From Megalonaias nervosa (Eukaryota > Mollusca > Bivalvia > Unionida > Unionidae), in assembly GCA_016617855.1 (NCBI GenBank), contig JAECUM010004367.1:1-64000 (forward strand): a stretch of DNA of 64,000 nucleotides, read 5' to 3'. The position numbers and the translations under genes are program-made. Positions 53,901-62,560 of the stretch are shown here, in pieces. The notes beneath the pieces are model-generated. The model had not been told where the DNA came from and did no database searches. It saw only the letters and a program-made list of their open reading frames with translations. Within the stretch, counting starts at the first letter, position 1. Every line of letters begins with the position of its first letter.

Positions 53901-56677
53901 AGGGTTATTTATGGTTAAATCATAAAAGTTGGCAGGTCTGCATAGAGGTTTAAACAAAAATAATGAAATTGGGGATGGGCAAATTTTTATTAGAAAATGG
54001 TAAGTGAAGAATACAAACAGTAATTGCAATGACACCATGATCAAAAATAGGAAATTTGTCTGTTACAGAAAATAATTAAATATATCAGAAAAAATCAGAT
54101 TACATATTGTTGAGCTGGTACATCTGGCTTAGGTCACAGCATCGTCTTTAGCATGTTTACAGCTTGGCATTTCTTGTTTCCTGCACCATCGTAACATGTA
54201 TTTTGTTCATGAAGTGAGCTATTTCAATTCATGCAACCATGCATGACCCTATTAGTTATACATAATTGTTACACTTAAAGTGTCCCAGTTTTAATTCACA
54301 GACATGTAGATTTATGATGTGTTGTCAATGGATGTTGTAAGAGATGTATTTCGAACTGGTTTGACATTTTGATCACACGGCTTGTATACTTGCATCTTAA
54401 GTGTATGATGCCTTGTGTAGTTTGCATTTTATTTGTAATCATTCGTGTGGAAATTTGTAGAATTAATTCTTTAGTGTGTCTCATGTTCTTGGGTCTTCAT
54501 GTTTAATACAATTATGTCACTTTCAGCATAGAATGTTTGATGTTTGATTTTGATTGATCAGTAATTCTTTCTTGCCTGATGATTGCAAGAGCTAAATTTT
54601 GATTGGTCAATAATAATAGTATAAAAGGAAGTCAGTGTTCAAGACCTTTGTCACTCTCCAGTCTTTATGGAAGGTGTGAAGTACAAAATGGCTCAACCAA
54701 CCTTAAAATCAGATGTGGCTATGGTAAAAATGCTGAAGTTGTCTGATTCCATTGCATAAAATAACACTAGCAGAGTGTTATTTTGTGACTTTAGTAAAAT
54801 TACGTGTTTTGGACTTCTTTTGGAATTTAAATAGAAGGTGAATAACCTACATCTGCATCTGACAACTCTATTTATATTCAGTGCGCCTATAATTTATTAT
54901 TGTAAATTCACAAAAATGATATTAATACTTTATTCCTTTTGTAGAATTTACACTTTTTGTGTGTTTTATTTAATAGAACTTTGTCTTCTGCTTGTGAGCA
55001 AACCATTGCACCAAGATGGGTAATAAATCAGAGGCAGTGAACCAAACATGCTAGGTGCACTCTTGCACCCAAACCTGAAACTGTGAACCAGTACCATAGG
55101 CTATGGTGCATCTGCACTCAGCCTGCACCCAAACCATAAGAACATCGAGCACCAAAGACTATGGTGCACCAACAATAGTAAACCTTGAAGCCAGAATAGG
55201 TTTTTTTATTTCTGTTATTCCCCTCCTTTTATGAATGAATAAAGAATAAATGAGAACATATTGAACACCAGTAGCTTGCATGACTCAATACTAACTATAT
55301 TAACCCTGCATATAAGAAATGACAAGATACATATGAGTATTTTTAGTCTTTACTGCTAGTTAGTTACTTGACACACTGCATTGTTGTGTACTTGCATGTT
55401 TCAGCTCTGCACATCTGTATTTAAAAGTACTTATAGTTAGAAAAGCATTTGTAAATCCTTGCTGCTTGCTGGTAGTCATAACTTTAGTTAACAAGCTTTA
55501 TAAACAAGTTTTTGTTCTACTAACAGACTTAGCTTATGCTTACAACACTTTGGATCATAAATGTATTGCATTTCATAATGTTATCTATACATTAGTCATG
55601 CTATCATTTCACAAACATTTTATGCAAGTCACTTGATTTGTTTGGCTCATCTTTTCTGTTATTAAATGCTGTTACATTTATTTGACGTCTCTGCTCATTA
55701 ATTGCACCCTTAGAATAAGATCGTTCTCATAGAATATGATAGTATATCCTCAAGCGAACCAAAGCTGATGACAATACACACCCTTGCTGAATCAATCGCC
55801 TGTCCATGAGGGGCTACATGACAAAATGTTATGAATTGTCTTTTTACTCCTATTGTATAAAATATATAAATTTTATATCCAGGTTTGTTCATCTCCAACC
55901 TTGCCACTGTCCTTTTACTGTTTTCTTTCTCTGACGCACTGAAAATCAATAGAGATGGTGTCACACCGAACTTCGGAAAAAAAAGTTATCCCAGTATAAC
56001 CACTGCAAAATTTGTGTTTGATCGTTTTTTTTTTTTTTCTTCTTTCAGATCTACAAAGATGGGGTGGCAAGTCACTTCATAGATGCCAGAGACCCTGCCC
56101 AGTCTAACTGGATGAGATATATAAATTGTGCAAGGACAGAGGCCGAGCAAAACCTGACAGCTTACCAGTATTATGGTCATATTTACTACAGAGCCTTTAA
56201 AACCATAGAACCTGGCAAAGAGCTGCTGGTGTGGTATGGCAATGAGTATGGACGTGATCTTGGAATTGTCAGAGACACAAAATCATTCTTAAAGCCAAAA
56301 TATGTCAATGGAGAAGGTAATTATTTAATTGGTCAGGTCTGAATTTACAAAGAGTCATAAATGTATCATTACAGTAATGAAGTCAGTACTGTGCTGTTGT
56401 TGCATCACATTGTAGCAACAAAGAAAATAATTTTCTCTTCTTTTGCATGGAGACTTGCTAACCAGTAAAGAATGTTACTTTTATTGAACTGAAAGTAGCA
56501 TTAAAGTCCAAACAGAAAATAGAACTTTTCTAGTAGTAATACAATTATACCTGCTACTGTTGCATTAATTTGCTTTTCTGGGATTCACAGTCTCTCATCC
56601 AATTTACATACTTGCTTTCTCCTATTAGGACTGGAAGATTCTAGAACAGAAAAGAATAATACTGTATCTGAGCCCTT
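24056..56677 (+). CDS. PRDM9: PRDM9-like KRAB-SSXRD-PR/SET histone methyltransferase, N-terminal part of gene (seven or eight exons, zinc fingers not in window)
   Basis: Seven exons join in phase into about 348 codons, and an eighth adds about 16. Domain order: KRAB-like block at residues 18-62 (YFSKAELEQLSDYEKKRY, NIKRNYDMMIAFG, PAVKPEFM); acidic linker with SSDDSDEDWTP; SSXRD motif around 147-167 (YPLRENRA ... EPPDDDQFL); zinc knuckle C169-x2-C172-x7-C180-x2-H183; PR/SET domain around 205-331. Y240 (FGPY), Y306 (IYYR) and Y322 (VWYGNEYG) fall where human PRDM9 has catalytic Y276, Y341 and Y357. NWMRYINCAR and EQNL are also kept. Known: PRDM9 methylates H3K4 and H3K36, and its zinc fingers place meiotic double-strand breaks in many vertebrates. 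Inference: an active methyltransferase, probably germline. The zinc-finger array must lie beyond 64000 or be absent. PRDM7/9 is the only PRDM subfamily with this architecture. Confidence 0.9.
24885..25110. repeat. Degenerate ~75-bp tandem repeat, three copies
   Basis: Shared words TTTTTGGTCCTTTCCAGTCT and CAGTTTCCGGCATA recur three times at roughly 70-80-bp spacing. Confidence 0.6.
26481..26730 (-). mobile_element. SINE family A, minus-strand copy
   Basis: Family tail GGCGTTAAACCC plus CAACAACAAC (minus strand) on the left and head GGGGTCCAAGTGGACAAATG on the right. No clean flanking duplication is seen. Confidence 0.8.
26923..26970. repeat. (TA)n/(TG)n microsatellite
   Basis: About 17 TA units followed by a short TG run. 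Confidence 0.95.
27082..27900 (+). mobile_element. Internally deleted piggyBac-like element
   Basis: The ends are ACCCTTTAGCTACGACTAC and GTAGTAGCTAAAGGG. TTAA follows the right end (27901-27904) and lies at 27078-27081 before the left end, with one extra A. The 819-bp element retains a 5' coding piece of a piggyBac-type transposase and a 3' end, but no catalytic domain. Short CCCAGTGTCGC-like repeats follow the left end. Confidence 0.75.
27437..27649 (+). CDS. piggyBac-like acidic N-terminal fragment, 70 codons
   Basis: An intact ORF starts MDSDSDMSDFEGFNASDIEK and ends RDWDFLYDGM before TAG. The acidic, Ser/Asp-rich N-terminus resembles the start of piggyBac-family transposases (also seen at 58949). 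The DDD catalytic region is missing, so it is a remnant of internal deletion. Whether it is expressed is unknown; an AATAAA follows the stop closely (27655-27660). Confidence 0.5.
   Translation: MDSDSDMSDFEGFNASDIEKFNGSFLENGSDIDVSPVSTLDVCDFESDDEDLFCGIQNSLRDWDFLYDGM
29011..29142 (+). CDS. PRDM9: PRDM9-like exon 2, end of KRAB-like region and acidic linker
   Basis: The exon follows GTTTTGCAG, ends at AG|GTGAGA and is 132 nt long. It encodes LPAVKPEFMMGPRSRARKRP and then SPSSSDDSDEDWTP. The PxFM element followed by an acidic DSDE(D/E)WTP motif is characteristic of PRDM9. The basic RSRARKRPK stretch is a possible nuclear localisation signal. Confidence 0.92.
31701..32375 (+). mobile_element. MITE, CAGACCTGCC family, diverged copy
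   Basis: The left end CAGACCTGCCAACATG and right end TTGGCAGGTCT bracket a body collinear with the copy at 1208, with deletions. The flanking 6-bp duplication is not preserved. Confidence 0.75.
34205..34310 (+). repeat. Dispersed repeat also present at 1095-1200
   Basis: Matches 1095-1200 on the same strand over about 105 bp; see that entry. In both places it lies upstream of a CAGACCTGCC-family MITE. Confidence 0.55.
34944..36166. mobile_element. Inserted DNA element with CAGTGTATCCC/GGGAAACACTG ends
   Basis: 1223 bp between direct copies of CAGATT (34938-34943 and 36167-36172) inside the MITE. The ends CAGTGTATCCC and GGGAAACACTG are inverted relatives (CAGTGTTTCCC type, which recalls hAT elements, although the visible duplication is 6 bp). 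No transposase is visible. Confidence 0.65.
35962..36038. mobile_element. Mini-MITE, TAGTCTGGTTCCCTG family, copy 2
   Basis: 77 bp with ends TAGTCTGGTTCTCTG and CAGGGAACCAGACTA, flanked by a perfect 9-bp duplication TGCCTATGC on both sides. It can fold into a hairpin. Confidence 0.85.
38515..38618 (+). CDS. PRDM9: PRDM9-like exon 3, lysine- and serine-rich linker
   Basis: The 104-nt exon lies between acceptor CCTTTTTAG and donor GAG|GTAGCA. It encodes KKMLKFTITSKGTNISQAKK and SLSTEGKKNSGSLE. It has no known domain. It is assigned because both phases fit its neighbours (enters with two bases, leaves in phase 0) and because PRDM9 has a poorly conserved basic linker at this position. Confidence 0.75.
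38619..41131 (+). other. PRDM9: PRDM9-like intron 3
   Basis: AT-rich, with no repeat family or gene recognised. The overlapping minus-strand ORFs at 39624-40058 show no domain. Confidence 0.55.
41132..41240 (+). CDS. PRDM9: PRDM9-like exon 4, SSXRD motif
   Basis: The exon follows TTTGTTTTCAG, uses donor T|GTATGT and is 109 nt long. It encodes TTKSKKSTEVKH, then QYPLRENRATNFMALEPPDD and DQFL. The YxLRExxxxxxxxxxEPxDDD pattern is the SSXRD repression motif found in SSX proteins and PRDM9. The last base starts the Tyr codon that the next exon completes. Confidence 0.92.
44581..44725 (+). mobile_element. Degenerate tRNA-derived SINE
   Basis: The head GGAGCTGCCAATAGGTCAGT + TGGCAGAGGACTGTTC resembles a tRNA A-box region (GTCAGTTGGCAGAG), with a weak B-box (GGGTCATGGTC). 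No closing stem is seen. Confidence 0.5.
45127..45250 (+). mobile_element. Degenerate tRNA-derived SINE
   Basis: The head GGGAGCTGCAGAGGCTCAGT + GATTAGCATGCAGGAC resembles a tRNA D-arm/A-box. The body contains TTTGGCAAGGCACTCTACTC, a motif common in SINE bodies. Confidence 0.5.
45738..45814 (+). CDS. PRDM9: PRDM9-like exon 5, zinc knuckle before the PR domain
   Basis: The 77-nt exon lies between acceptor CATTCTGCAG and donor AAG|GTAAAT. It encodes CEECNKEYEGNCPDHGPLIV and VEDNK. The C-x2-C-x7-C-x2-H spacing is identical to the zinc knuckle that precedes the PR/SET domain of human PRDM9. Confidence 0.93.
45815..47702 (+). other. PRDM9: PRDM9-like intron 5
   Basis: 1.9 kb. 46400-46990 contains the AGGTCA-rich repeat also found in the last EZH2 intron. 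The rest is AT-rich. Confidence 0.6.
47703..47900 (+). CDS. PRDM9: PRDM9-like exon 6, first half of PR/SET domain
   Basis: The 198-nt exon is in phase 0 at both ends, with acceptor TTATCTACAG and donor CAG|GTAAAA. It encodes TLPPGLTIKESGIPNAGLGV, FGPYVGVITKDIDK and GYAWQ. The GIPxAGLGVW stretch and the FGPY tyrosine (predicted Y240) mark the start of the PRDM9 PR domain. Confidence 0.95.
48921..49712 (+). mobile_element. MITE, CAGACCTGCC family, complete copy
   Basis: Perfect 6-bp duplication AGTTTG (48915-48920, 49713-49718). 792 bp, collinear with the copy at 1208. Confidence 0.88.
50299..51104 (+). mobile_element. MITE, CAGACCTGCC family, complete but mutated copy
   Basis: The left end CAGACCTGCCAACC is intact. 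The right end is GGCAGGTATG instead of GGCAGGTCTG. The flanks AATTTC/ATTTTC match at five of six positions. Confidence 0.8.
53262..53696. mobile_element. Related MITE with the same termini but a different body
   Basis: Ends CAGACCTGCCACTTATC and GTGGCAGGTCTG, 435 bp. The interior does not match the 0.8-kb family. Another GTTGGCAGGTCTG end follows at about 53928-53940, suggesting nested or adjacent copies. No flanking duplication is evident. Confidence 0.6.
56049..56316 (+). CDS. PRDM9: PRDM9-like exon 7, second half of PR/SET domain
   Basis: The exon lies after a very strong polypyrimidine tract (TTTTTCTTCTTTCAG) and ends at AAG|GTAATT; it is 268 nt long. It encodes the catalytic core: SNWMRYINCARTEAEQNL, YQYYGHIYYRAF and GKELLVWYGNEYGRDLGI. 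It carries the tyrosines equivalent to human Y341 and Y357 at the same 16-residue spacing. It leaves one base, so the following exon must enter with two. Confidence 0.96.
56629..56677 (+). CDS. PRDM9: Probable PRDM9-like exon 8 (short linker after PR domain) or alternative terminal exon
   Basis: A strong acceptor (CTTGCTTTCTCCTATTAG) precedes 49 nt that stay in the frame dictated by the PR exon and encode LEDSRTEKNNTVSEP. A donor GTAAGG starts at 56678. If the donor is not used, the frame meets TAA at 56679-56681, which overlaps the donor, so this may also be a terminal exon of a zinc-finger-less isoform. The residues are not recognisable by homology; the call rests on splice sites and phase. 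Confidence 0.5.
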
Positions 56678-56681
56678 GTAA

Positions 56682-57340
56682 GGAATGCTATTTTCATTTC
56701 CTTAGATGTACACATTATGACGTGTATATTTGCCCATTGAAAATTGCCTTTTTTTCTTGGTTTCAAGATGAATGATGGCATTCCACCCATCTTTCTGTTT
56801 CAGTTGAATATTAGTTTCTTCAGTCATTGCAACTTTTTACTTGTTATCTTTGCCTTTCTTTTAAATTTTATGTTTTTTTGCACCTTTCCAGGTCCATGTG
56901 TTTTAGTTAATTGTATCCCCCTTGACTTTTCTGGTGCCAGAGTAAGTATTGCCTACTCTTTTTTATCTTTGAGATTTTTTGTTGTTTGCATAATTATTTC
57001 TATTTCAGAATATATTGTTATAGGGTGTGAGATGATGTGGGTCTAAGAAAGCCCTATGAGACACTCACCCACATTTTTGGTGTACACTGGATGTGCATGT
57101 ACAGACTGTTGTTCATTCGGTTGTCTTTGGAATGACAAAGAGTTGGACTTAATGCAAAGTTGCCACACTTACAGAGGTAGGGAAAAAGCCATTCTTCCAT
57201 GCAATCATTTAAGTATGATTATCTCTCAACATCCAAGGTACAAAAATAATGTTCCAATGGGGCAAGAACGTTCTGAGACTTCTGTGGTTTGGAAATCATA
57301 TATTGCCCAAAGATTACAGACGCTTGATCTTATGTCATTG
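56682..57340. other. PRDM9: Probable PRDM9-like intron sequence after the last recognised exon
   Basis: No C2H2 zinc finger is seen on either strand here or anywhere to 64000. One splice-bounded 50-nt segment (56892-56941) is discussed under rejected items. Confidence 0.5.
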
Positions 57341-57344
57341 CCAA

Positions 57345-57565
57345 ATCCTCCTATGTGAGGAAAAACACCAGAGAGCAAGTCATGAGCCAATTTAGGGAGC
57401 AGTACTCTCTCATGCTGACATATAATTTTGGCATCCTCCTCTTGTCTTCTGAAAGAGGAATCCTGGTCTACAGTTGCACTGCTGTGCTTACTGTAGGCGG
57501 CTGGCAATGTGTTTAGGCATTCTTTGTCCATGGCCATGGCTGTATTGGTGGAGTAGCTCTACCTC
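57345..57565 (-). repeat. Left arm of an inverted duplication (partner 58324-58500)
   Basis: On the minus strand it reads ATGGCCATGGACAAAGAATG and onwards, matching the plus-strand copy at 58362 over about 150 bp. Both copies keep an open frame (MAMDKECLN, KHSSATVDQDSSFRRQEEDA), suggesting a former retroelement or gene coding region. Confidence 0.65.
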
Positions 57566-57834
57566 AAAATGTAACTGACCAATATTGCGAGTGAAAATCC
57601 ATCTTTTTTGTTGATCGTCAATGGTTCATTTACACCAGTATATGCCGTTTTTTACCAATCAAATTTGCCTCTGTACCGGAAAAAAAAAAGGTCGGTTTTC
57701 ATGTAATGAAAAACTGAAAATGTATTTCAAGTCTTTAAAGTTAACTGTCTCAACATCAAATTCTGTAAGAAGCCAACTTATTCCATTCCAATATTGGTCA
57801 GTTAATTTTGCTGCTAGCCACAAGTCAACTCTAA

Positions 57835-57870
57835 CAAAAAAAAATACTTAAAAAAAAAAATAAAAAAAAA
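57835..57870. repeat. A-rich low-complexity tract
   Basis: Interrupted poly(A) of about 35 bases, possibly a retroposon tail. Confidence 0.7.
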
Positions 57871-58323
57871 TAGTCCTACATTTACATGTACTTAAATTGG
57901 CCTAGATTTTGGACAGTGTGAGAAAATCTATGTCTTGCTGAAGCTACCAATGGGATGAGGCTATTCACAGGGAAGTATAAACAACTTTAAAAGCACTGAC
58001 ATCGTTGCAGTCACTTAAGTGTTGTAAAAATGTGTGACTTGTTACTTAATCTCATTTAAAAGACCTCCAATCTTTTTTTTTCTGCAACCAGGCATGACTC
58101 AATTTATTATTTTTTTTGTACATTAGAAATGCTGTTTGTTTTTAGAAACAAAACTAATTTTTGGTGCTTAAGATGCATAATCGTTGTCATGTAGTAGATT
58201 TGTCAACTAAACCCCTATATCTCGGGACCTGGTTATGTTGAGGATTTTTTGACACCCCTGACATAATAGAGATAACCGGCTTGACAATATCATACAGTAA
58301 GATCCCTGACATATCCATGACAG

Positions 58324-58500
58324 TGTCCCTATGGAGGTAGAGCAACTCCACCAATACAGCTATGGCCATGGACAAAGAATGCCTCAATATATTGGCAGCT
58401 GCCCACAGTAAGCACAGCAGTGCAACTGTAGACCAGGATTCCTCTTTCAGAAGACAAGAGGAGGATGCCAAAAATAACTGTCAGCATGAGAGAGTGATCT
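58324..58500 (+). repeat. Right arm of the inverted duplication (partner 57345-57565)
   Basis: The same coding-like segment as the minus-strand copy, with small differences (NILAAAHSKHSS versus NTLPAAYSKHSS). It could be a 5' part of the DIRS-like element at 60130, separated from it by the piggyBac insertion; this is not proven. Confidence 0.6.
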
Positions 58501-58668
58501 GTCATCCAGTCTGTCAAACCTGGTGTATACAGGCAAGTATAGAGACCAGTCTAACCCACATCGGCATCACTGTACTCTTCATTTATGATCCTGAGCTTAG
58601 TACTTCAGCGTCCAACATATGCCACCTCTCATTTCTCTCAACCCTTGGTCCATAGAGGAGACTCTTAA

Positions 58669-60110
58669 CCCTTTCAACACTGCAGACCGGTAAAGCGGTC
58701 CAAGAACAATAACTCCCGCTCAACACTGTAGACCGGTATTCCGGTTTGATATACCTGTCTTGTTTTGGCGATAAACTCTCTGATTGGTCAGTGTCTGGGA
58801 TTCCCCTATAGTAAATATTTAATTTGTACATTGATTCATTTGCATATTATTTGGATACATTCGGACCTTGAGGTAGGTTCTTTACAAGGAAGGGGGGTTT
58901 TTCCGAGCTATAAATGGAAATCTTCGAGGTCGCCTAAGTACATTCAAAATGGCGGACTCGCCTGATGATGAATCGGAATTATCTGGGGACGAAATAATTG
59001 AAAATGCTGGCAATTTTCATCTTGTAAGGATAAATCAAGAGGAGAGGGAATGTATACAGCAAGAATAGTGTGATATTGTTGGCGATAGTGATGATGATGA
59101 GGAATTTGATGGTTTTGAACTCAACGATGTGTACGAGACACCTGAATTTTGTCAGTGGACAAAATCTCTATCGGAAGGTAATACTCACACATTTTCCAAA
59201 CGTGTAGGTCCAACATGAGTATTTGATGCATCAGGAACACCTCTTGAATATTTTCAGCTATTTTATAGTGACTAGGTGTTTCAGAAATAGCATGATTTAC
59301 AAATACCAATGCACACACCTGAAGCAAGAGACTGACCCAAACCAGCACAAAGGTGTTTGGACTGATGTCACGTTATCAGAAATAAAAGGCATTTTATGGT
59401 CTGTTACTATTGATGGAAGTTATGAAATTCGACCGAGATGAACTGTATTGGAATAAAAGTGAGAAATTCTGGCTTGTTGGACATAATTTCGGAGAAATTA
59501 TGTCACGTGACAGGTTTTTCCAGGTTAAACACTACCTGCATTTCAGTGACGATACCAATCAAAATCTTCAAGGTGACAAATTGCACAAAATACTGCCTTG
59601 GATGTTTGCTAAATTAATCTGGTTCACAGTCAAAACGTGTTTATTTCATCTTTATTTCCATTGAAATGAACATAAAACCTTGTATACTTCAGGTTTTAAA
59701 TACCTGTAGAAATGTCATTAACACACCTTTGGATTTGCTTGAATTTTGAGATAACATTGCATTTATTCAAGCCATGATTTGTAAGAACACCACAATGGAT
59801 CAAAAACAGGCCACATATTACTCTTTAAACCCTTTATTCAACATTTGATAGAGAATACAGTGAAATTTACCTTTAACTTACCTTTTGATTTACCTGTATA
59901 ATAACCTGTGTGAGACTAAACTTGCTTACGAGAATATTTTCAGAAACCTGAATTTGTCTTCTTTACAATGGTACCAAATATGTATTCCTATCACAAGAAA
60001 TGAAATTTATATAAGTCATTGAAAATATGTTGCCTACATTTATTAAGATCTTGAAGTTACTTAGTGTTGAATGGTAGTCTTTCCCTTGTAGTTACTTAGT
60101 GGTGAAAGGG
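58669..60110 (+). mobile_element. piggyBac-type element, 1442 bp, with TTAA target sites
   Basis: The ends CCCTTTCAACACT and AGTGGTGAAAGGG are inverted, and each is flanked by TTAA (58665-58668 and 60111-60114), the piggyBac signature. Subterminal AGACCGGTA(A/T) repeats occur at the left end. It carries the first part of a transposase; the catalytic core is largely deleted. Confidence 0.88.
58949..59620 (+). pseudogene. piggyBac transposase, 5' fragment with frame breaks
   Basis: Starts at ATG 58949 (MADSPDDESELSGDEIIENA), with an acidic N-terminus containing a DDDEEFDGFEL stretch. An in-frame stop follows near 59066, and further frame breaks precede the recognisable ELYWNKSEKFWLVGHNFGEI and MSRDRFFQVKHYLHFSDD, the conserved start of the DDE_Tnp_1_7 domain. 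Homology ends soon after (LHKILPWMF). The usual piggyBac transposase is about 550-600 residues; only about the first 200 remain and the DDD residues downstream are absent. Confidence 0.85.
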
Positions 60111-60129
60111 TTAATTGGTGACCAATTGG

Positions 60130-62560
60130 AAATCACTGTTTCTGCTTCAAGGCGCTACACAAGTTTTGTCAGTGGCTGACCTTAACACTTCGCCAGCTCT
60201 GTTCCAAGCAGCTTGAGAGACGTCAGCTTCACCTCACACAAGCAGAGACGATGGTACTTGCTTTCGGGCTCCTTTTTTCACTTCCTGGTCTCACTATGTC
60301 ATGGGAAGACTTGGCCTTCAGAGCCTTCATTGAAGTTTTCCACCTTTTGCCTCCTGAGTTCTGCCCTCCTCCTCCCTACCTTGTCAGCCACCTGGACCAG
60401 AATTAAAGCATCTCTTGATCTTGTCATGGAAAGGGAAGAAACCATCTTCAAATTACTTTCGAAGTCTGGCAGAATCTGGTTCTTAAACAGAGATGGTCAA
60501 CATACTTTAGCCAGTGCCATCACAGCAGCTGCAAATTTAAAGTTGGTGGAATGTGAAGCACTGCTCTCCACCTCCACCTTCTGTAAGAATTATCATAAGG
60601 CCAAACTACAATCACAACTGTAATCCTGTAATATACTTTTTAATGGCCAGATTGACAAAATACACAAACAAGCTACTAGCAAGACAAATTTTCCCACCCA
60701 CCTCCAACCACAACACTGATAACATTTCGGAAAACCAGCAAAAGGAACCAGGACACGACTTGAAAAATCTCTGGCAAGTGGTCCTATCGTTGTTCCTGAG
60801 GGTGCTCACAAAACAAAGCAGATAAAAGATAGAGACTTAGCAATTGCTTATGGAAAAGTTTCTCTTCACGACCACCTCCATTTCAAAAGAATGATGTCTC
60901 ACATTGCCCTTCCCATAGATCCAGGTAGGAGGAAGGCTTCAATTCTTTGCTGCTGAATGGGATAAGATTTGCCATGACAACCATTGGACCTGACAAGTAG
61001 TTTCCAAGGGATTCTGCATCACTTTCAAAACACCTCTTCTGACCAGACTCTAATTAGCTACCACATTCCAACAGACCCATTCAGAAACACGACTTTGCAC
61101 CATGAAGTAAACAACCTTCAGCAGTAAAGGGCAATGGGAATCGTTTGAAATATAAATTCCCCGGGATTTCGTTCCAGACTTTCTTGGTACAAAAGGCCAA
61201 TGGCACTCTGTGCTGTCATCAACTTAAATTAGCATCCTCAATCAATTAATTCATGCTTCTTGGTTCTTGATGAAAACACCACAGTGCATTTTGAATGCTG
61301 TTCAAGAGGGAGGCTTCACAATCAGTGTTGACTTGAAGATCAATTCGTCATGTACAAAGCATCTTTCCAGAAGTTTCTGCATTTCACCTACACCAACATG
61401 GTTTATCAATTCCAAGCACTTCCATTTGGATTTGACATTAGTCCCTGGGGCTTCACTCTGATGAACCGTATTGTGGCTGTCTGTACCATCTCCAAGGCAG
61501 CAGCATTAAGTTCCCTGGATGACATCCTGCAGAATCATCAGGTGACCTGTATATTAGAACAAGATATGATAACTCTTATCACACTGCTTATAATCTGGGT
61601 TTCCTCATCAACAAGGACAAATCCGACTTAGTACTATGTCGACAATTTGTTCATCTAGGTATGGAACTCAACACACAGGTAAACTGAGTATGTCTCCCTC
61701 AGGAACGGGCATTGAAATCGGGACTATAGTGGCTTTATCAATTATGGGAATCTCTGCATGTGAATTCCTTCACCTTCTAGGCTTGCTCAACATGGCAGCG
61801 GACCTCATCTTAAGGTCACCTTCGTATGCGACTCTTAAAGATGATGCTTTTTATCTCAGTGGAGGCCAAAAGTTTGCCCACTGGACCAACCACTTCTCAA
61901 TGCACAGATGAGGTACCATCTGCAGACTTAACTTGCCTCATGGCGAGTATACCTCTGCAAATACAGCTGCCAGAGATCGCAGTCTGTATGGATGCAAGTA
62001 CAGAAATCGGGGGGTCACACCTACTGCCGTCTTTTTGGGAACCCAGTGGAATGTGGTCTCCCCAGGACTGGCATCTATGTATCAATTTCCTCTGTATGAA
62101 AGCCATCTTGAAAGTCTTTTGCTGATGGGAAGAATTTTTCACTGGAAAGGGAGTCCTCATACTCTTCAACAGCCCAAAGGTGATGACCTATCTCAAATAG
62201 CAAGGAGGAACCAAGGCCCCAGACTTTTGCATACTGGCATGGGACTTTTTAAAGTGGTGTCTTCAACAACAAATCCACATCCAAGTCCATCATATTCATG
62301 GACATCTACATGCAATAGCAGATTCTTTGAACTGGGACAGTCAGCTTACACAGACAGAATAGTTTCTCATTCACTTGGATTCATTCAGATAAGCACCTGA
62401 TGAGACCGATCACTGGTGGACCTGTTTGTGATAAGGTGGAATACCAAGCTCCCGACTTTTGTCTCCTCAATCCCAGAGCTACAAGCCTAGGCAGTCAATG
62501 CACTATTGGTATGGCCTGGATGCATAAGCCTATCCTTCAACACCTCTGATCCCAAAGGTG
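60130..62560 (+). pseudogene. DIRS-like retrotransposon polyprotein (reverse transcriptase and RNase H), broken
   Basis: Plus-strand pieces in different frames follow the order of DIRS-type pol. LFAAEWDKICHDNHW-like and GFRSRLSWYKRP with AVINLN (about 60930-61230) come first. The RT core has YQFQALPFGFDISPWGFTLM and a degenerate active-site box SSLDDIL (about 61350-61530). LLGLLNMAADLI is near 61775. The RNase H segment has MDASTEI and WSPQDWH (about 61990-62080). The tail has IHIQVHHIHGHLHAIADS (about 62270-62320). Numerous stops and frame shifts make it inactive. No tyrosine recombinase or methyltransferase domain is recognised, so DIRS rather than another RT class is inferred from motif style. 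Confidence 0.75.

Larger units (their letters stand above)
47901..56048 (+). other. PRDM9: PRDM9-like intron 6 (8.1 kb), splitting the PR domain
   Basis: Holds three elements with CAGACCTGCC ends (48921, 50299, 53262). 51105-53261 and 53697-56048 contain no recognised gene or repeat family apart from short local duplications (GCACCAAAGACTATGGTGCA-type repeats near 55050-55180). Confidence 0.7.

Noticed and set aside
56892..56941. Splice-bounded 50-nt segment (CTTTCCAG|...|GTAAGT) that could follow the PR exon in phase
   Set aside because: It is open only if spliced directly to exon 56049-56316, it meets a stop if spliced after 56629-56677, and its residues (CVLVNCIPLDFSGAR) have no PRDM9 resemblance. 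Kept only as an alternative exon.
57621..57851. 76-codon plus-strand ORF after the inverted duplication, considered as a zinc-finger linker exon
   Set aside because: It lacks paired C-x2-C and H-x3-H motifs, has no convincing splice acceptor in phase, and runs into a poly(A) tract.
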